Positions 34,301 through 46,593 of a DNA stretch of 64,000 nucleotides are shown in pieces. The stretch's first letter is position 1. Each line of letters opens with the position of its first letter. This stretch comes from Casuarina equisetifolia. Its lineage: Eukaryota; Streptophyta; Magnoliopsida; Fagales; Casuarinaceae. Location of the stretch: the NCBI GenBank assembly GCA_028551475.1, contig CM052360.1:21832682-21896681 (forward strand). The letters are read 5' to 3'. Both the position numbers and the translations under genes were made by a program. The notes beneath the pieces are model-generated. The model saw only the letters and a list, made by a program, of their open reading frames with translations, did not search any database and had not been told where the DNA came from.

Positions 34301-35740
34301 AAAACAAAACCCACATATTCTTGGTTAATAGTATGAGAAAGAAACACAAAGATGAGATAATTCCTTCATGCTGAGATTTTCTTTTTTTGGTTTTTAATGT
34401 AAGTTACATTAATAGAAATTAATGTACCAAGGCACAGGGGCATACCCCAGTATTACAACAATTTTCAAACGTAAACTAAGAATAAGAAAAAATAGAGGTT
34501 GGAAGCCTCCAAATGTCACTCAAACATACATTACCTTGTGAGGGTTTGATATTGTGAAGCAGAGAAGCTCTTCCTCGTACAATTTTTCGTACTTTAGCCA
34601 TCAAGATTAGAATGTCAACAATTGTATTTTGAAATCTTCTTCTATTCCTTTATGCCCAAATGCAATAAATACAAGCTAAAAAAATATTTTAAGAAGTTTT
34701 GCAGTTAGATCTTTACCTATAAATGCTTTAATCATCCAATTTAATTCTTCATTCCATCCTTTGATGTGACATCGAATTCTATTTTGAGTAAGGATATTTT
34801 TTCAAATCAACATTGTATAAAGGCATTCAAAAAATAGATGACTCCTATTTTCTACTTGAGTTTGACAAAAATTACAATATTGGTTAATTGTAGGAAGCCA
34901 TTGTACCATTCTTTCTGTTGTAGAAAGTTGATCATGGCAAACTAGCCATTCAATGAAGTTATGCTTACAAATCCCACCAGTCCAAATTAGATCATACCAA
35001 TCTACTTTTTCATTTATTAGTTATAGGTCTTGATAAGTAGGTTTGCAACAGTAGGCAAGGTTGGAAAGAATTAAGGTAAGCATGGGCCTTAACTTGAGAA
35101 GACCTCTCCAACTCTAAATCATTGGACCTTTGATTTGAATCTACATTACTGAAATTCTTTTACATTTAGTGCTATGTATCCACTTACTTCATAATGATTC
35201 ATTTGGATGATTTATGAGAGTCCAAAGTATACATCCTAAAAGAATTTTATTCCAAAGTTTAAGTTTCGGCAAGCACAATCTCCCTTCTTTTTTTAGTGAG
35301 CAAACTTTTTGCCAAGCAATTTTGTGGGAACGTTGCATCCAAAATGTACATGTGAAAATTAGAATTGATTTAGATAACTGCAATCTTCCAGCAAAGCTTA
35401 GATGCTTCATTCTCCAACCTTCTATTCTGGTAAATATTTTATCTATCAAACCTTTGCAATCAGCATGAGTAAGCCTTTTTGTAATCAACGGAACTCCAAG
35501 ATATTGAATGAGGAATGCACCCATGGGGAAAGGTGTGTGATCTAAGATGAAAAGCTATTCTTGATATGATAATCCTAAGAAGAATATTTGACATTTACTT
35601 GGATTATAATGAAGACTTGTAAGTTCACCAAACTCCTCCAAAGCTTTTATAAAACAAAGCACTAAATTTATATCTCCATAAGAAAAAAGAAACAGATCAT
35701 CAGCAAAACGCAAATGGGCAATTTTCTCAGTTTTGCATCG

Positions 35741-36824
35741 CTAATGGAATTTAAAAGCTATTGTAGAGGTTTTTGTAATAACAATTCTGAATCGATAAAG
35801 GGATAATGGATCACCTTGTCTCAATCTATTGGTACCTTCAAAGTAACCTGCATGCTCTCCATTGAAATTTACTGAGAACCTTGTTGTAGAAATGCATTCT
35901 CCTATCAAATTAACTACATGCTGAGGAGTATTAATAGCATTCAGAACCCTTAATATAGCTTCCACTTAACCATATCATATGCTTTCATGAGATCAATTTT
36001 TATGGCCACACACTTACCTTTATCATCTTTATGATAATTGTGAAGTAATTCCTGACATAGCATAATATTCTTAAAAATCTGGCTTCCTTTAATGAAAGTT
36101 TGGTTTTGGCTTACTACTGATGGGATAATCACATTCAACTTCTCAACTAACATCTTGGATATAATCTTGTAGAGAACATTACAACATGCTATTGGTCTAT
36201 AATCTTTATTGCCAGAAAAATTAGGAACCTTTGGAACTAAGGATAATAATGTAGAGTTGATAACCTTCAACATCTTCCTAGATGAGAAGAACTCTAGTAT
36301 AACATCTTCTATATCTCTTCTAATGATAGGCCAAACTTTCTTATAGAAGAAACTATTATACCCATCTGGTCCAAGAGCTTTAATAACAACTGAACGTTCA
36401 AATCTTATTGTACTAAAAAATATACTTACATCATCACCATGAAATAAAGATGTGTACCTTTCACAGTTGGTGAAGTTCCTTCTAGCATTACCAAGAATAG
36501 ACTTATAATATGCAATAATAGCAGTTTTCAAGCCCTTTTCTTCTGTGATAACTGATTCATCTTCTAGAACTTGTCTGTAGATTCTATTTTGTACTCTCCT
36601 TCTCATCAATGACGCAAAGAAAATTTTGCTACTATTATCCCCTTTTTTAACCATAAGTTCCTTGATTTTTGTTTAAGAAGGATTTCTTCATGTTTACTCA
36701 TTGCAACTAACTTCTCTAATTGTGACTTTTCCTTAGCACGAGTATCAAGACAATAAAGATTAAACTCTAATCTATGTTGCAATAGTTGTAAGTTTTCTCT
36801 AGCATTCTTTATTTTCTTATTCAA
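35741..36824 (-). pseudogene. LINE reverse transcriptase segment
   Basis: Minus-strand frames 36606-36824, 35950-36654 and 35741-35965 together give the RT fingers and palm: HEEILLKQKSRNLWLKKG, SSRKMLKVINSTLLSLVPK, DYRPIACCNVLYKIISK, QTFIKGSQI and the first catalytic Asp in KIDLMKAYDMV. The second catalytic pair (FADD) is encoded just downstream. It is split by at least two frame changes. Confidence 0.85.
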
Positions 36825-36965
36825 ATTACCAAATTATGCTGCATTCAACTTCTTGAGAGGGATCTTTAAAACTTTTAGTTTCTGCACCACTTGAAACATT
36901 TTTTAGCCTATTATATCTCATTGCCATATTGATCCAACTGTATCCATGAAATCTGGGCAAGTAGT

Positions 36966-37598
36966 CTAGAATATAAAGAATCTGAATGAAGAATTCTTCC
37001 TGTGTTTAGTGTTGCCAAATTTAACTAGACATGGAGAATGATATGATACACCAGGGAGAAAAAATTCAATAGCAAAGTTTCCAAATTTGCGAATCCATTC
37101 CCCATTAGTAAAAGCTCTATCAATTTTACAAGCTCTAAGACTAGTTCCTGATCCTTTATTCATCCATGTGAATAGTGGACCTGAATAAGAGGGTTCAATC
37201 AATGCCATATTCTCAATTATTTCATTCAATTCTGTCATTCCTTGTGTCCATTTGACATTAGGCCCAATGCATTCACTTGTATTCCTTATTTCATTGAAAT
37301 CACCCATAATTAACTAAGGAACATCATTCATATAAAGATTATAAAAGCTAGTAAGATTAGCCCATAAGTTTCTACGTTCAATCTTTAGATTATTTGCATA
37401 AAAAGTAGATCTTTCAATATAGCAATGGATGACTTGAGATGAATAATCTCTAACTGTAAGTTGAAAATCAAAAGCTTTCCAGAGGATCCAAATTCTACCA
37501 AGACTACTAGACCTATAATTATGGACATAATTCCAATTTGCAAATCCTTCCTTCATAATTATATCAGCATTTCCTTCTTTGACTCTATGTTCAATCAA
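36966..37598 (-). pseudogene. LINE apurinic-type endonuclease segment
   Basis: Two minus-strand frames cover the C-terminal half of an exonuclease-endonuclease-phosphatase domain (NADIIMKEGFANWNYVHNYR; MGDFNEIRN; TWMNKGSGTSLRACKIDRAF). The catalytic Asp of the final SDH box is Tyr (SYHSPCLV). Confidence 0.8.
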
Positions 37599-38185
37599 GA
37601 TAATAATTTAGGGGCAATGGGACTTAACAAAATCAACAACCTTCTTTAATCTAGAGCTTTTGTTTAAGCCCTTGACATTCCATGATAGTACTTTCATTTA
37701 TTGGATGATTATCCTTTTCCTCAATTCCCACTTGCTCTATAATAGGATCAGTCATTGTGTCCTCTTCTAGTAATGCAAATTTATTATGAGATATGACATT
37801 TTGTACCTAATCCTTTTTCCCCCAGATGTTCTAATTTTTTTTTGTGCTTGTAGTAGATTTAGGATATGTAACTATGTCCTTCCGTAAAACTTTGACATTC
37901 TCTATCCCAATTGTATTTGAATTTGGCTCAGTTGCAATGATCTAGACAGGATGTTCCTTGGTAGTACTCAAGAGCTGACTATCTTGATTATTAACAATCT
38001 GAGGGTTCTAGGTTAAAGGAGCTACATTCTTTTTAGGTACCCAAACTTCTTTCTTTGTTGTAGTAGATTCTTTGTGTCCAAAGCTATTACATACCTTACA
38101 TTTCTTAGGAATCTAACAATATTCAACATGTACTTCATATGATTCATCTCCTCCCATATCAATATCAAACTTTTTAGGGAATTCA

Positions 38186-39015
38186 CTATTGATATCCATC
38201 ATAAGGTTTACCCAACACGCTACTCACATAGCTCATACCTTTATTAGTCCAAAGTACATGAGGTACATTATATAAACACACCCAAATGGGAACTACAGAG
38301 ATTTTTGTCTTTTCCAATCTAATAAGGGGATGCCATTTTTGAATGAAAAGTGGTCTACTTGCAATATCCCATATTCCAACTTCCATAACCTCCTCCATTT
38401 TCTTCATATTTGAAAAACAAAAGAAAAAAAACCCTTCATTAGTAGCTAAGACTTCTGATAGATTCTCTTTTCCCCATAATTTTTCTACAATACCCTTCAC
38501 TAAATAATATGAAATATTTTCAGTTAAAAAATATCCCACAAGACAATTTGCAAAGTGACTTTTCCCTTCCTCAAGAGCTTTTGGCAATGGTTTAACAATA
38601 AGTTTTTTCCTTCCTTGGAAGGAGGATGATAATTTAACTTTGTTGTCTTCATAAGATTATCCATTTCAATATGTTTCCAAGACAACCTAGAGTTCCTAAT
38701 AGTTGAATTGATCTTTTGGCCGACTACTTCATTTAGTGAGCTGTTTTCTCGAACTTTGTCTCCCACACTAACATTTTCATCAACAGTATCACTATCATCA
38801 ACAATTTCAGTAGTATGAGTGTTCACAAGTTTACCTAAAGCATCCAAACTTGACTTGAAAAGTAAAGTTGCAATTTCAGCTGCAATCTTAGAGTTTAAGG
38901 TGTTTGAGGCTTTAGTAACATTTGTCATTTTTCCACTACGTGTACGTACCATCAATTCAAATAAGTTTTGCCTTCGATTGATAGAACGAGCTTCAAGTTC
39001 TACCAACTTTACCAT
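38186..39015 (-). pseudogene. LINE ORF1 (DUF4283), frameshifted
   Basis: Two overlapping frames (38524-39015 and 38186-38587) cover a Ser/Thr-rich N-terminus starting near MVRTRSGKMTN and a DUF4283 nucleic-acid-binding domain. The shift lies near 38530-38580. Confidence 0.75.
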
Positions 39016-39596
39016 AAGCAGGTTGTAGGAATACTAATTGATGTTTGAGAGAACGACTCTGCATCCACCTTTTCCCAACTCAATCCCTACTACGGTAAAG
39101 TCCGAGTATGCTGCCCTTCGCCTGTCCTCTTTGTTTTAATACGTCATACCGTGATCGCCATCACTTGCTTCACCATCTTAGACCTAATCCATCTCTAGAT
39201 CTGGCTACAACAACGCTTTCTCTGTCACATAATGTTCGATCTGCGCCAAATCAAGTGAAGTGCCAAGGGCCCGTGAGGCTATTTAGTATGGCTATGAAGG
39301 TGGAAGGGGTATTTATGGAGTCGGCGGTTATGGAGGCTGCAGGTATGGATGTGGTTGGAGATCACGTGGAAAAAGAGGTGGAGGCGGCGGTTATGAAAGC
39401 GACGGGAATGAAGGTAGTGGGTATGTAGGCTGTGGTGGTGGGTATTTGGGCCGACTAGATCAGTGGGTGACGGAGATTAGGGAGGCAGCTGGTTAAGGGA
39501 GTTTGGGGTCTGGGAGGAGGCGAGTTGAGGCGTCGAGTTCTGGGTGAGGCCGGCGGTTTGAGGGCTTAAAGATTAAGCTCCTTTATGCTGAGATTT

Positions 39597-40440
39597 ATCT
39601 TTACCTTTTTCTATGTCAGAAAAGAAGTCAATTTCTTCCCTTCTTATATTTGAAATATTCACATCATAAACAACTTGATTGGATTAGTTAATAAGAACAT
39701 CAGATGTATCAAAAGCATCGAGAGTCCCGGCGTGGTAGTTGTTAATACTTCAAAACCATTAATCTATCCTTTAAAATGTCTTGAGGACCAACCACTGGAT
39801 GCTTGCCCAAGCACCGCGAAGACAGGAAGAAAAAAAATGATTATCTATAAGACAAGGCTAAGTGATCAAGTTATTGGCTTGTAACTTTAAGACTACGTTT
39901 TTTCTACTTTTACCGTCATCGGCGTCGTCCCTGCTGCTACATTTCCGGGCTTAAAAAGTATAGTCAAACGGATTATTTCCTGACAGCTTCAGAGAAATAA
40001 CTAGGCTCGCCTACATATCTCAACGCTAAGGGGAAGGAATGACTAGTGGTTCCGTCAAAGATCTCTATCATGCCAACCCAATCTTGTAAGCCATTGCATG
40101 ACATCCCCATTTTGAACCTGACGCTTTCACCTTGCTAAGATAGAATTCTAATTGTTAACCTCTTTCAAGATTTGTCCAAAATTTGAGCTCATTTTACTTA
40201 ATAATAAAGTCTAGATTCATATATGGGCTAAAAGAAATAGAAGACATAGGGAAAAGCAATTAATAGTTTTATTATATAGGTAAAAGCAAAGAAAAGTAAT
40301 ACAAAGAAGAGCTTATTTGTTTTGAAATATAAAATCATCCTAAAGTCTACAATATTTGAATTCTGAATATTTTTATATCTTGATTGGAATCCAACAATCA
40401 TCAAGAAAAATACTTTCCTTGATTGTACATTAAAAGATAC
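39597..40440. other. Intergenic, no gene recognised
   Basis: A plus-strand frame at 39675-39884 has no family match. Otherwise AT-rich non-coding DNA. Confidence 0.35.
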
Positions 40441-41780
40441 TTCAGCACTAAATGGAGATAATTTCTCTACACTTTCAAAATTTTGAAGTACCAACCAATG
40501 GAAGCTTTCATAAGAAAATGATAGCGTGAAAAGCTTGTTTATTGAGGCACAATGAAATCAATTAATTGAGACTCTCAGCACTAAATGAAGTTGTTTTTCA
40601 CATTTTAGGGAATGAGCACTTCATTGCAAGAATCTTGTCCCACATTGAAAAAGTAAGGATAATGGTTTTGTTACTTTAATCGAGTGACAAAGTGGTATTC
40701 AAGTACTTAAAACTTGTTTCCACTATCAACACTAGGCTCTATGGAGGATAGGTAAGGGGACCAAAGATGACAAGTGTCATGGTGATGTGGAGTTAGGGTG
40801 GGAAAAGTGACATATATTTATTTATCATAATAAATGAGTTTTCTTTTCCTTTAAGATCATACCATGTAGCAGTAGTAGTTAATACTAGAAAACAAGTTAT
40901 CTGATCTTTCAAATATTTTAAGCACCAACTAATAGATTTTTAAAACAAAATTACAAACAAAGAAATAGTTTAACAGGCATGATTAAATCAATAGATTCAA
41001 GACCTTATTACATAGTGGAGTTGTTTGTCATGTCCTAAGAAATGAATACTTTGATGAGAAAATCTTGTCCAGCACTAAAAAAGCAAGGATAAGGGTTTTG
41101 GTAACTTCAATATAGTGATAAAGTGGTATTAAGCAACTAAAAATTGTTTTCATTGCCAACACTAGGCCTCTAAGCATGATAAGTAAGGGGCCCTAAAAGG
41201 ACAAATGGCCATGTCAAAGGGATGTGGAGTTGAGGTGGGAAAGTGTCACATATTTATTTATTATAATAAATGAGTTTTCTTTTTTTAAGGTGATTCTTTT
41301 CCTTTAAGATCATACAACAAACCATGTAGTGGTAATAGTTAAGACTAGAAGACAATTTATCTACACTTTCAAATGTTTTAAGTACCAACCAACGAAGACT
41401 TTAAAGAAGAGAACAAAACAAAAAAGATTTTTAGTTAGGCATGATGAAATCAATCAATTTGAATCCTTAGCACTAAGTAGAGTTTTTTGTCACGTTTCAC
41501 AAAATGAACACTTCAATGACAAAATTTTTCCCATATTGAAAAAGCAAGTAATGATAAAAAGTTTGGTAACTTTAGCTAATAGACATATCTTTTGGTTTGG
41601 AGCACCAGCCTAATGACAAAGTGGTGTTTAAGCAACCACAACCTATTTTTGTTGTAAGCACTAGGCCTTTAATATGGTAGGTTAAGGTCCCTAAAAGGAC
41701 AAGTGGCCCTATTGAGGAAGATGTGGATTTGCATTTTGGAAACGATAACATTTTAAGAAAGGAATACTTTAATGGAGAGA
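40440..41780. repeat. Three-unit tandem array, units about 434-460 bp
   Basis: Anchor AAG.ACCAAC.AA.. starts at 40486, 40920 and 41380. Each unit continues with GCA.GATGAAATCAAT-like, CACTAA.T..AGTTG.TT.T, TTGAAAAAGCAAG, GACAAAGTGGT.TT.AAG, CACTAGGC and GGACAA.TGGCC blocks. Units 1 and 2 end with ATAATAAATGAGTTTTCTTT; the end of unit 3 has diverged. The divergence points to an old array. No coding sequence recognised. Confidence 0.85.
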
Positions 41781-42027
41781 ACTTATACCCATAATAGATA
41801 GGGAAGTAAAGGATCTTGGCTTTATAAGGGATTTGATAACTTCACTTAACAAATATGTTAGTGAACAAAAGTATTTTTGAAAAATTTATTTGTATTTAAA
41901 AGTCAATTCAAGAAGTAAAAATTTTTCTTCCTTTTAAATAATATTTTTATACAAGACTTATAGAATATGAGACTTTTATCATATGGTTCTTGCATGACAT
42001 AGGCTTTCTTGATAATATTTTGCTTAC

Positions 42028-43495
42028 TAATAACTCTATTTTTACATAATTATTTCAATTATGTTAAGGAAAAAATAATGTATTTTGTGAGACAACATTT
42101 GAATTTTTTATATTTATTTAAATTTTTATTGTTTATGCAACAAATCCTAAGATAGTATGAGAAAAGAAGGAAACGAAGGAAAACATATGAACGTGTGAAG
42201 GAAAAGAAAGACAAATGACAAAGGCAGCACACAAAAATAAGAAAAGAAATAAAAGAAATGTGGAAGACAATTGAGGCCGCGCCGCACAGGAAGGAAGGAT
42301 AAAAAAGCAACAAAAGCAAAGGAGGGCGCGCCGCACGAGAGAGGGAAAAAGAGAGAAGAAAGAGTAGAATGCTGTCCTGGAGAAAAAGAAAAAGAGAAAA
42401 AAAACATGAAAAACAAAGAGAGGCACTAAAGTATATTTTTGCTTTGTATAATTCTTAATTTTACTCTAATTTATAAAAATTTTATAAAAATTTATTGAAG
42501 AGAAAAACTTTTTTATTTTTCATTTAAGATACATTGTTTAATTTTTATTTTTTTTGTTAAAATATAAGTTTGCATTAATAAAAAATATTGTACAAAAACA
42601 TAAGGTTATACTCTAGTAATACAAAATTATAAAAATTACGAAAAGATAAAAGTTGAAAGTCTCTAAATCTCACTCAAAATAATATTTTTCTATAAGAATT
42701 TTATATTTTGAAATAAAGAAGCTCTTCCTTATATAATTCTCCTTATTTTAGCCAATCAAATGGGAATGTCTATAATTTTTTTGTTTGTTATTATATTATT
42801 CTTTAATTTTCCTATAATATAATTTAACTATGATAATATGAATTTTATGATTTTCTATGTCTTGCAAAAGATTTTATTTATATGAGTTATATGTTATTGT
42901 ACTTAATACTTTTAGGTGATTGATTACCACTTGAATGACTTAATGTACATATTTGAAACTGAGAAATGATAATATGAAAATGCTTTTTATGATAACAAAA
43001 TATAAGTTAAATATGAATATATATAAATCATATTATTTGTGTGGCATTTGGTAATAAGATGATCAAAAACTTTATTATTAACTAAAAATATTCATAAATA
43101 TATAGTAAATTAATAAATTAAGTCAATTTACTATACTTAGACATAAAAGAGTAAATAAATTAGAAATTTTTTCATCACATAGGCATTATCATTCTTACAA
43201 GCATAAACCTTTGAAATTCATATTTAATAATTATGGTAAAATCGAATTTTTTAGCATTTTTTTTATAATGGATCACTTATTTAGGTTTACTTGTTTTTAG
43301 TTGTGAAATGATGTTTTAAAGAATATTACTTTTAATCTATTCTCATATATTTTGATTTGCTAGATAAGTTTTAAAATTAATTTACTTTTAGTATTTAATT
43401 AGTTTAGTATTCACCAATCTTTGTAAAACAATATACTTTTTCATTATTATATTACTTATTTGACATGTTTACTTGTATTTAAAATTCTACAAATA
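42028..43495. mobile_element. Second solo LTR of the 9887-11160 family, with nested LINE tail
   Basis: It begins TAATAACTCTATTTTTA (the expected TG mutated to TA) and ends TACAAATA, matching both ends of the first solo LTR. The flanking 5-mers CTTAC (42023-42027) and CTTGC (43496-43500) differ by one base, as a decayed TSD would. The interior aligns with the first copy through the TTTTAGGTGATTG.TTACCACTT and CACCAATCT.TGT blocks. The purine-rich 42130-42420 part corresponds to the GAGAAGAGAAG region of copy 1. There is no internal coding region. Confidence 0.7.
42546..42790 (-). mobile_element. LINE 3'-end fragment inside the solo LTR
   Basis: T-run, then GTTAAAATATAAGTTTGCAT and ACAAAATTATA, matching the 3' ends of the LINEs at 7672 and 34380. 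About 245 bp, severely 5'-truncated. Confidence 0.7.
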
Positions 43496-43499
43496 CTTG

Positions 43500-44399
43500 C
43501 AACTAATATAACCTTCACATTACATCTTAAGGATATAGGCTATATGTTTTATTTTTTATTTTTTATTTTTTTGTGAAGGGTCAAGAATTAGGCTGTATGT
43601 TTTTTGCAAGGGTTGTTTCCTTCTTAGTGTAAATCTAATATTATGTTATAAAATTTATTTTTTCTCAAAAATTAACTGAACAGGAGAAAAGTTTTCTTTC
43701 TTATAAAAAATGTTACAGCTTTTGAAGTTGCCAAACTATACTGTGCTACTTTTTGATGGGACCCTGTGGCCAACTCCAACCTATGCTATATAACTAAATA
43801 AAATGTTTGTAAATGTGGGAGACTTCGGACAAAAAAATTTTACAACTTTTCGAGTTGTTAAATCTTAAAATTGCTGCTTTCATTTGGAGCTTTTGGTTAT
43901 ACTTCAATTAATTTAGATATGGTCTTCAGTCATTGAATATAATAATGGAAGCAAAAACAAAAGCGTATTACATTAACCAGCGAAATGTCAAGGAAGTGTT
44001 AATCCTTACCAATAATTGTTCGTGAAATTTCCAACAATACTGCAAATTACTTGCAGTTGAGAGAGCGGTCGGATGAGAGCATTGTTCTTTAGTTCCTTGC
44101 TCTTTTTATTATGAAATTAAAAAAATCAATTCTTTAAAACCTTGCTATTGCAAACAATCGCCCCACCATGACATCATTAAGCCACATGGTAAAGAGGTGA
44201 CTTTCTACAGTCTTTTGTTCCAGAACAAGAGCAGCCGCCTCCGACAAAGAACAACCAGACTAAGTTTTCTAGTAAATGCGTGGAAGAAAAGTGTTGAGAA
44301 AATGGATGCTACACACACTTGTACATTGTGTAATGCTATTATACAGGTCACATTATGGACCTTCGAACAATAGAATGTAGTTGTTCTAAGTCCTTGTAT
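43500..44399. other. AT-rich intergenic
   Basis: No gene. A T-run at 43560-43573 followed by GTGAAGGGTCAA resembles the complement of the LINE 3' end at 4565-4586 and may be a tiny LINE tail. Confidence 0.35.
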
Positions 44400-44660
44400 A
44401 TTTACCTTCCATAGTTGGTTTTGCTTGCTTCTTGTAACATTGAACATAGATGATAATACAAGATTCATTCTTCCAGTCCATCGTGTTCTTCTTATCAAAA
44501 AGGTCAGACCCCATCAGGCCCTGAACTCCAGCAAGTACTCTGCGGTCTTTCATTCTGGGACTCCATCTATGGCAGTGCCCTGGCACCAGTATCTCCGTAC
44601 TGATAACTCTTGCCCAATGTCTTCTGACTCTCTGAGAACAAAATCCTGTTCATGGGATGC
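44400..44660 (-). other. Unidentified open stretch (about 87 codons)
   Basis: One minus-strand frame stays open from about 44660 to 44400 and contains RHWARVISTEILVPG, MKDRRVLAGVQGLMGSDLF and ESCIIIYVQCYKKQ. Composition is protein-like and the DNA is less AT-rich than its flanks, but there is no family I recognise and no convincing start before the internal Met. It may be an exon or gene fragment. Confidence 0.3.
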
Positions 44661-44934
44661 CGTGGTCTAGTGTCAGAGGACGGGATATTATGATTATTAC
44701 ATAATCATATGCTATGTGAAGGATTTTGAGGTGTTGTCACTTTCTTACGTTTCTCAATGTTGAAGAGAAGGGCCTTCCGTGTCTTGCGCTTTCGTTTTCT
44801 TGTAGTGACTACTAGAATAGTTTTCAAGTAAAAAAACTGAAGCCAACCGTAAAATGGGGGGGGTGGGATCGTGATTTGTGTTTTATCAAATTCAGAACCC
44901 AAAAGGCTCAGAACTGCACATTTTGACAATTATA

Positions 44935-45368
44935 TGTTGAGATTGGGTGACGTGACTACCGTTTATAAGAGAAAACTGTATGCTGAATAGGACAAAAGAT
45001 GTAGGCTCATTAAGACAAAGGAGCTGTCTCACTGAGAGGTGCAGAGAATAGCCTGTGACTCTAGCATGCAGCCTATGAAGAAAAAGAAAAGGGAGACCAA
45101 GCGTGCTGTAAGAGATGGTGCGGACTGGAGAATCAAAGGAAGACTTTTTTTTTTGTTGAATCTGAAAAAGTAGCTCTTGTATTTTCAGTATCGGGGACTG
45201 GCTTTGTTTAAGTGTGTTGCTTGTAGTTGTTTCTAGGGAACGTTTTGAACATTATCTGAAGTTTTGTAGGATTTCTTATGTTGTGAGCATTTTCGTTGGG
45301 TGCTTTTATAATATCTTGAAACTGTTCTTTGGTTCAATCTGTTCTTTTTTTCATTCTAAAACTCATCA
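44935..45368 (+). repeat. 5' LTR of copia element 1
   Basis: Starts TG, ends CA, 434 bp, directly followed by the primer-binding site. Confidence 0.93.
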
Positions 45369-45414
45369 GTGGCATCAAGAGCCAGGTTACGACATCTACT
45401 TAGGATTCTTTTTC

Positions 45415-46593
45415 ATGGCAACTCCTTCTTCCTCCGCAGGAGCCTCACAACCTCAACCAACAATACCCAACTCATAGATTCCGCTGTCGGTGTTTAATGG
45501 CGTGAACTATTCTGCTTGGGCCAACCACATAACAACGTATCTGAAGGTTCAAGGCATGTGGGATATAGTGGAGAATGGAATTCTGAAAATGGAAGATGAA
45601 GGTGCTCTCATTCCAACAGAACGTGAGAGGCATAGGAAAAATCAAGAAAAGGAGTTGAAGACTCTCATGGTGGTACAGCTCTCTATTTCTGACTCAATTT
45701 TCAACCAGATCTCTTATGCAGCCACTCTTCAACAGATCTGGACATTTCTTAAGAATGAGTTCCTAGGAACTTCTAAGGTACGTGCAGTTCGCTTTCAATC
45801 ACTTAAATGTGATTTAGAACTAATGCAAATGCAAGAGGGAGAGTTGATTGCAGACTACTATGCTCGTGTAAATGATATAGTTTGTCAAATTAGAGCTTTG
45901 GGTGAGGAATGGCCTGACTCACGAGTTGTTGAAAACCTTCTCATTAGTCTTACAGAAAAGTTTGACTCAACTGTGACAGCATTTAAAGCAAAATTGTCAA
46001 TAGAACCAAAAACCCCTAAAGTGAATACTAGATCTGGGGAGAAGCCAACTGAAGGAAGGAGAAAATTTCCACCATGTAGGGTGTGTAAGAGAACAAATCA
46101 TCTAGAAAAGTTTTGTTGGTATAAAGGAAAAGTGCAATGTAGATTCTGCCAAAGATTTGGCCATATAGAGAGAAATTGTAGAGCCAAAAGTAGACAACAG
46201 GCAAACTATGTTAAAAAAGAAGAAAGTTGTGAAGAAGCTACATTATTCTTTGCTAGTATGTCTGTGGCATGTGCTGATCCAAATTTGTGGTTCTTGGATA
46301 GTGGGTGTACAAACCACATGATCCCATATGACAATATATTCAGCAACCTTGATAGAACTTTCAAGTCAAGAGTTAGGTTGGGTGACAATAGATACATAGA
46401 TATTGCTGAAAAAGGGATAATTTCTGTGAGAACCTCTTCAAGTGTGAGAGAGATTAGAAAAGTATTGTGGGTACCCTCCTTAGCTTCTAACTTGCTGAGT
46501 GTAGGGCAGATGATGGAGAAAAATTATGTGTTGCTATTTAAAGGACGTTTTTACCACATATTTAAGGATGAAAGTATGGCTAGAGAGAAGTGA
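45415..46593 (+). pseudogene. gag and protease of copia element 1
   Basis: ATG at 45415 (MATPSSSAGASQPQ); a TAG at 45475 stops it after 20 codons, and the same frame stays open again from 45478 to 46593. It encodes the gag core (FNGVNYSAWANHITTYLKVQ), two zinc knuckles (CRVCKRTNHLEKFC, degenerate, and CRFCQRFGHIERNC), and the aspartic protease site WFLDSGCTNHM. A frame change follows at about 46590. Confidence 0.85.

Larger units (their letters stand above)
34380..39578 (-). mobile_element. Full-length L1-type LINE (about 5.2 kb) with 18-bp TSD
   Basis: Read on the minus strand from 39578. There is a G-rich 5' region (39060-39578). ORF1 (about 38186-39015) has a DUF4283 domain (SHFANCLVGYFL, IWVCLYNVPHVLW) and a zinc knuckle CKVCNSFGHK near 38090. 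The endonuclease (36966-37600) has MGDFNEIRN, but the conserved SDH is SYH. The reverse transcriptase (35189-36824) has LGPDGYNSFFYKKVW, VAIKIDLMKAYDMV and an intact FADD box near 35700. A Cys/His tail and a short A-rich 3' end follow. TCCTTCATGCTGAGATTT (34362-34379) and TCCTTTATGCTGAGATTT (39579-39596) are the target-site duplications, with one mismatch. Several stops and frame changes make it inactive. Confidence 0.92.

Noticed and set aside
42059-42426. Phe/Leu/Ser-rich minus-strand frames of about 90 codons
   Set aside because: They come from a purine-rich tract inside the solo LTR read backwards; low complexity, no start context, no family.
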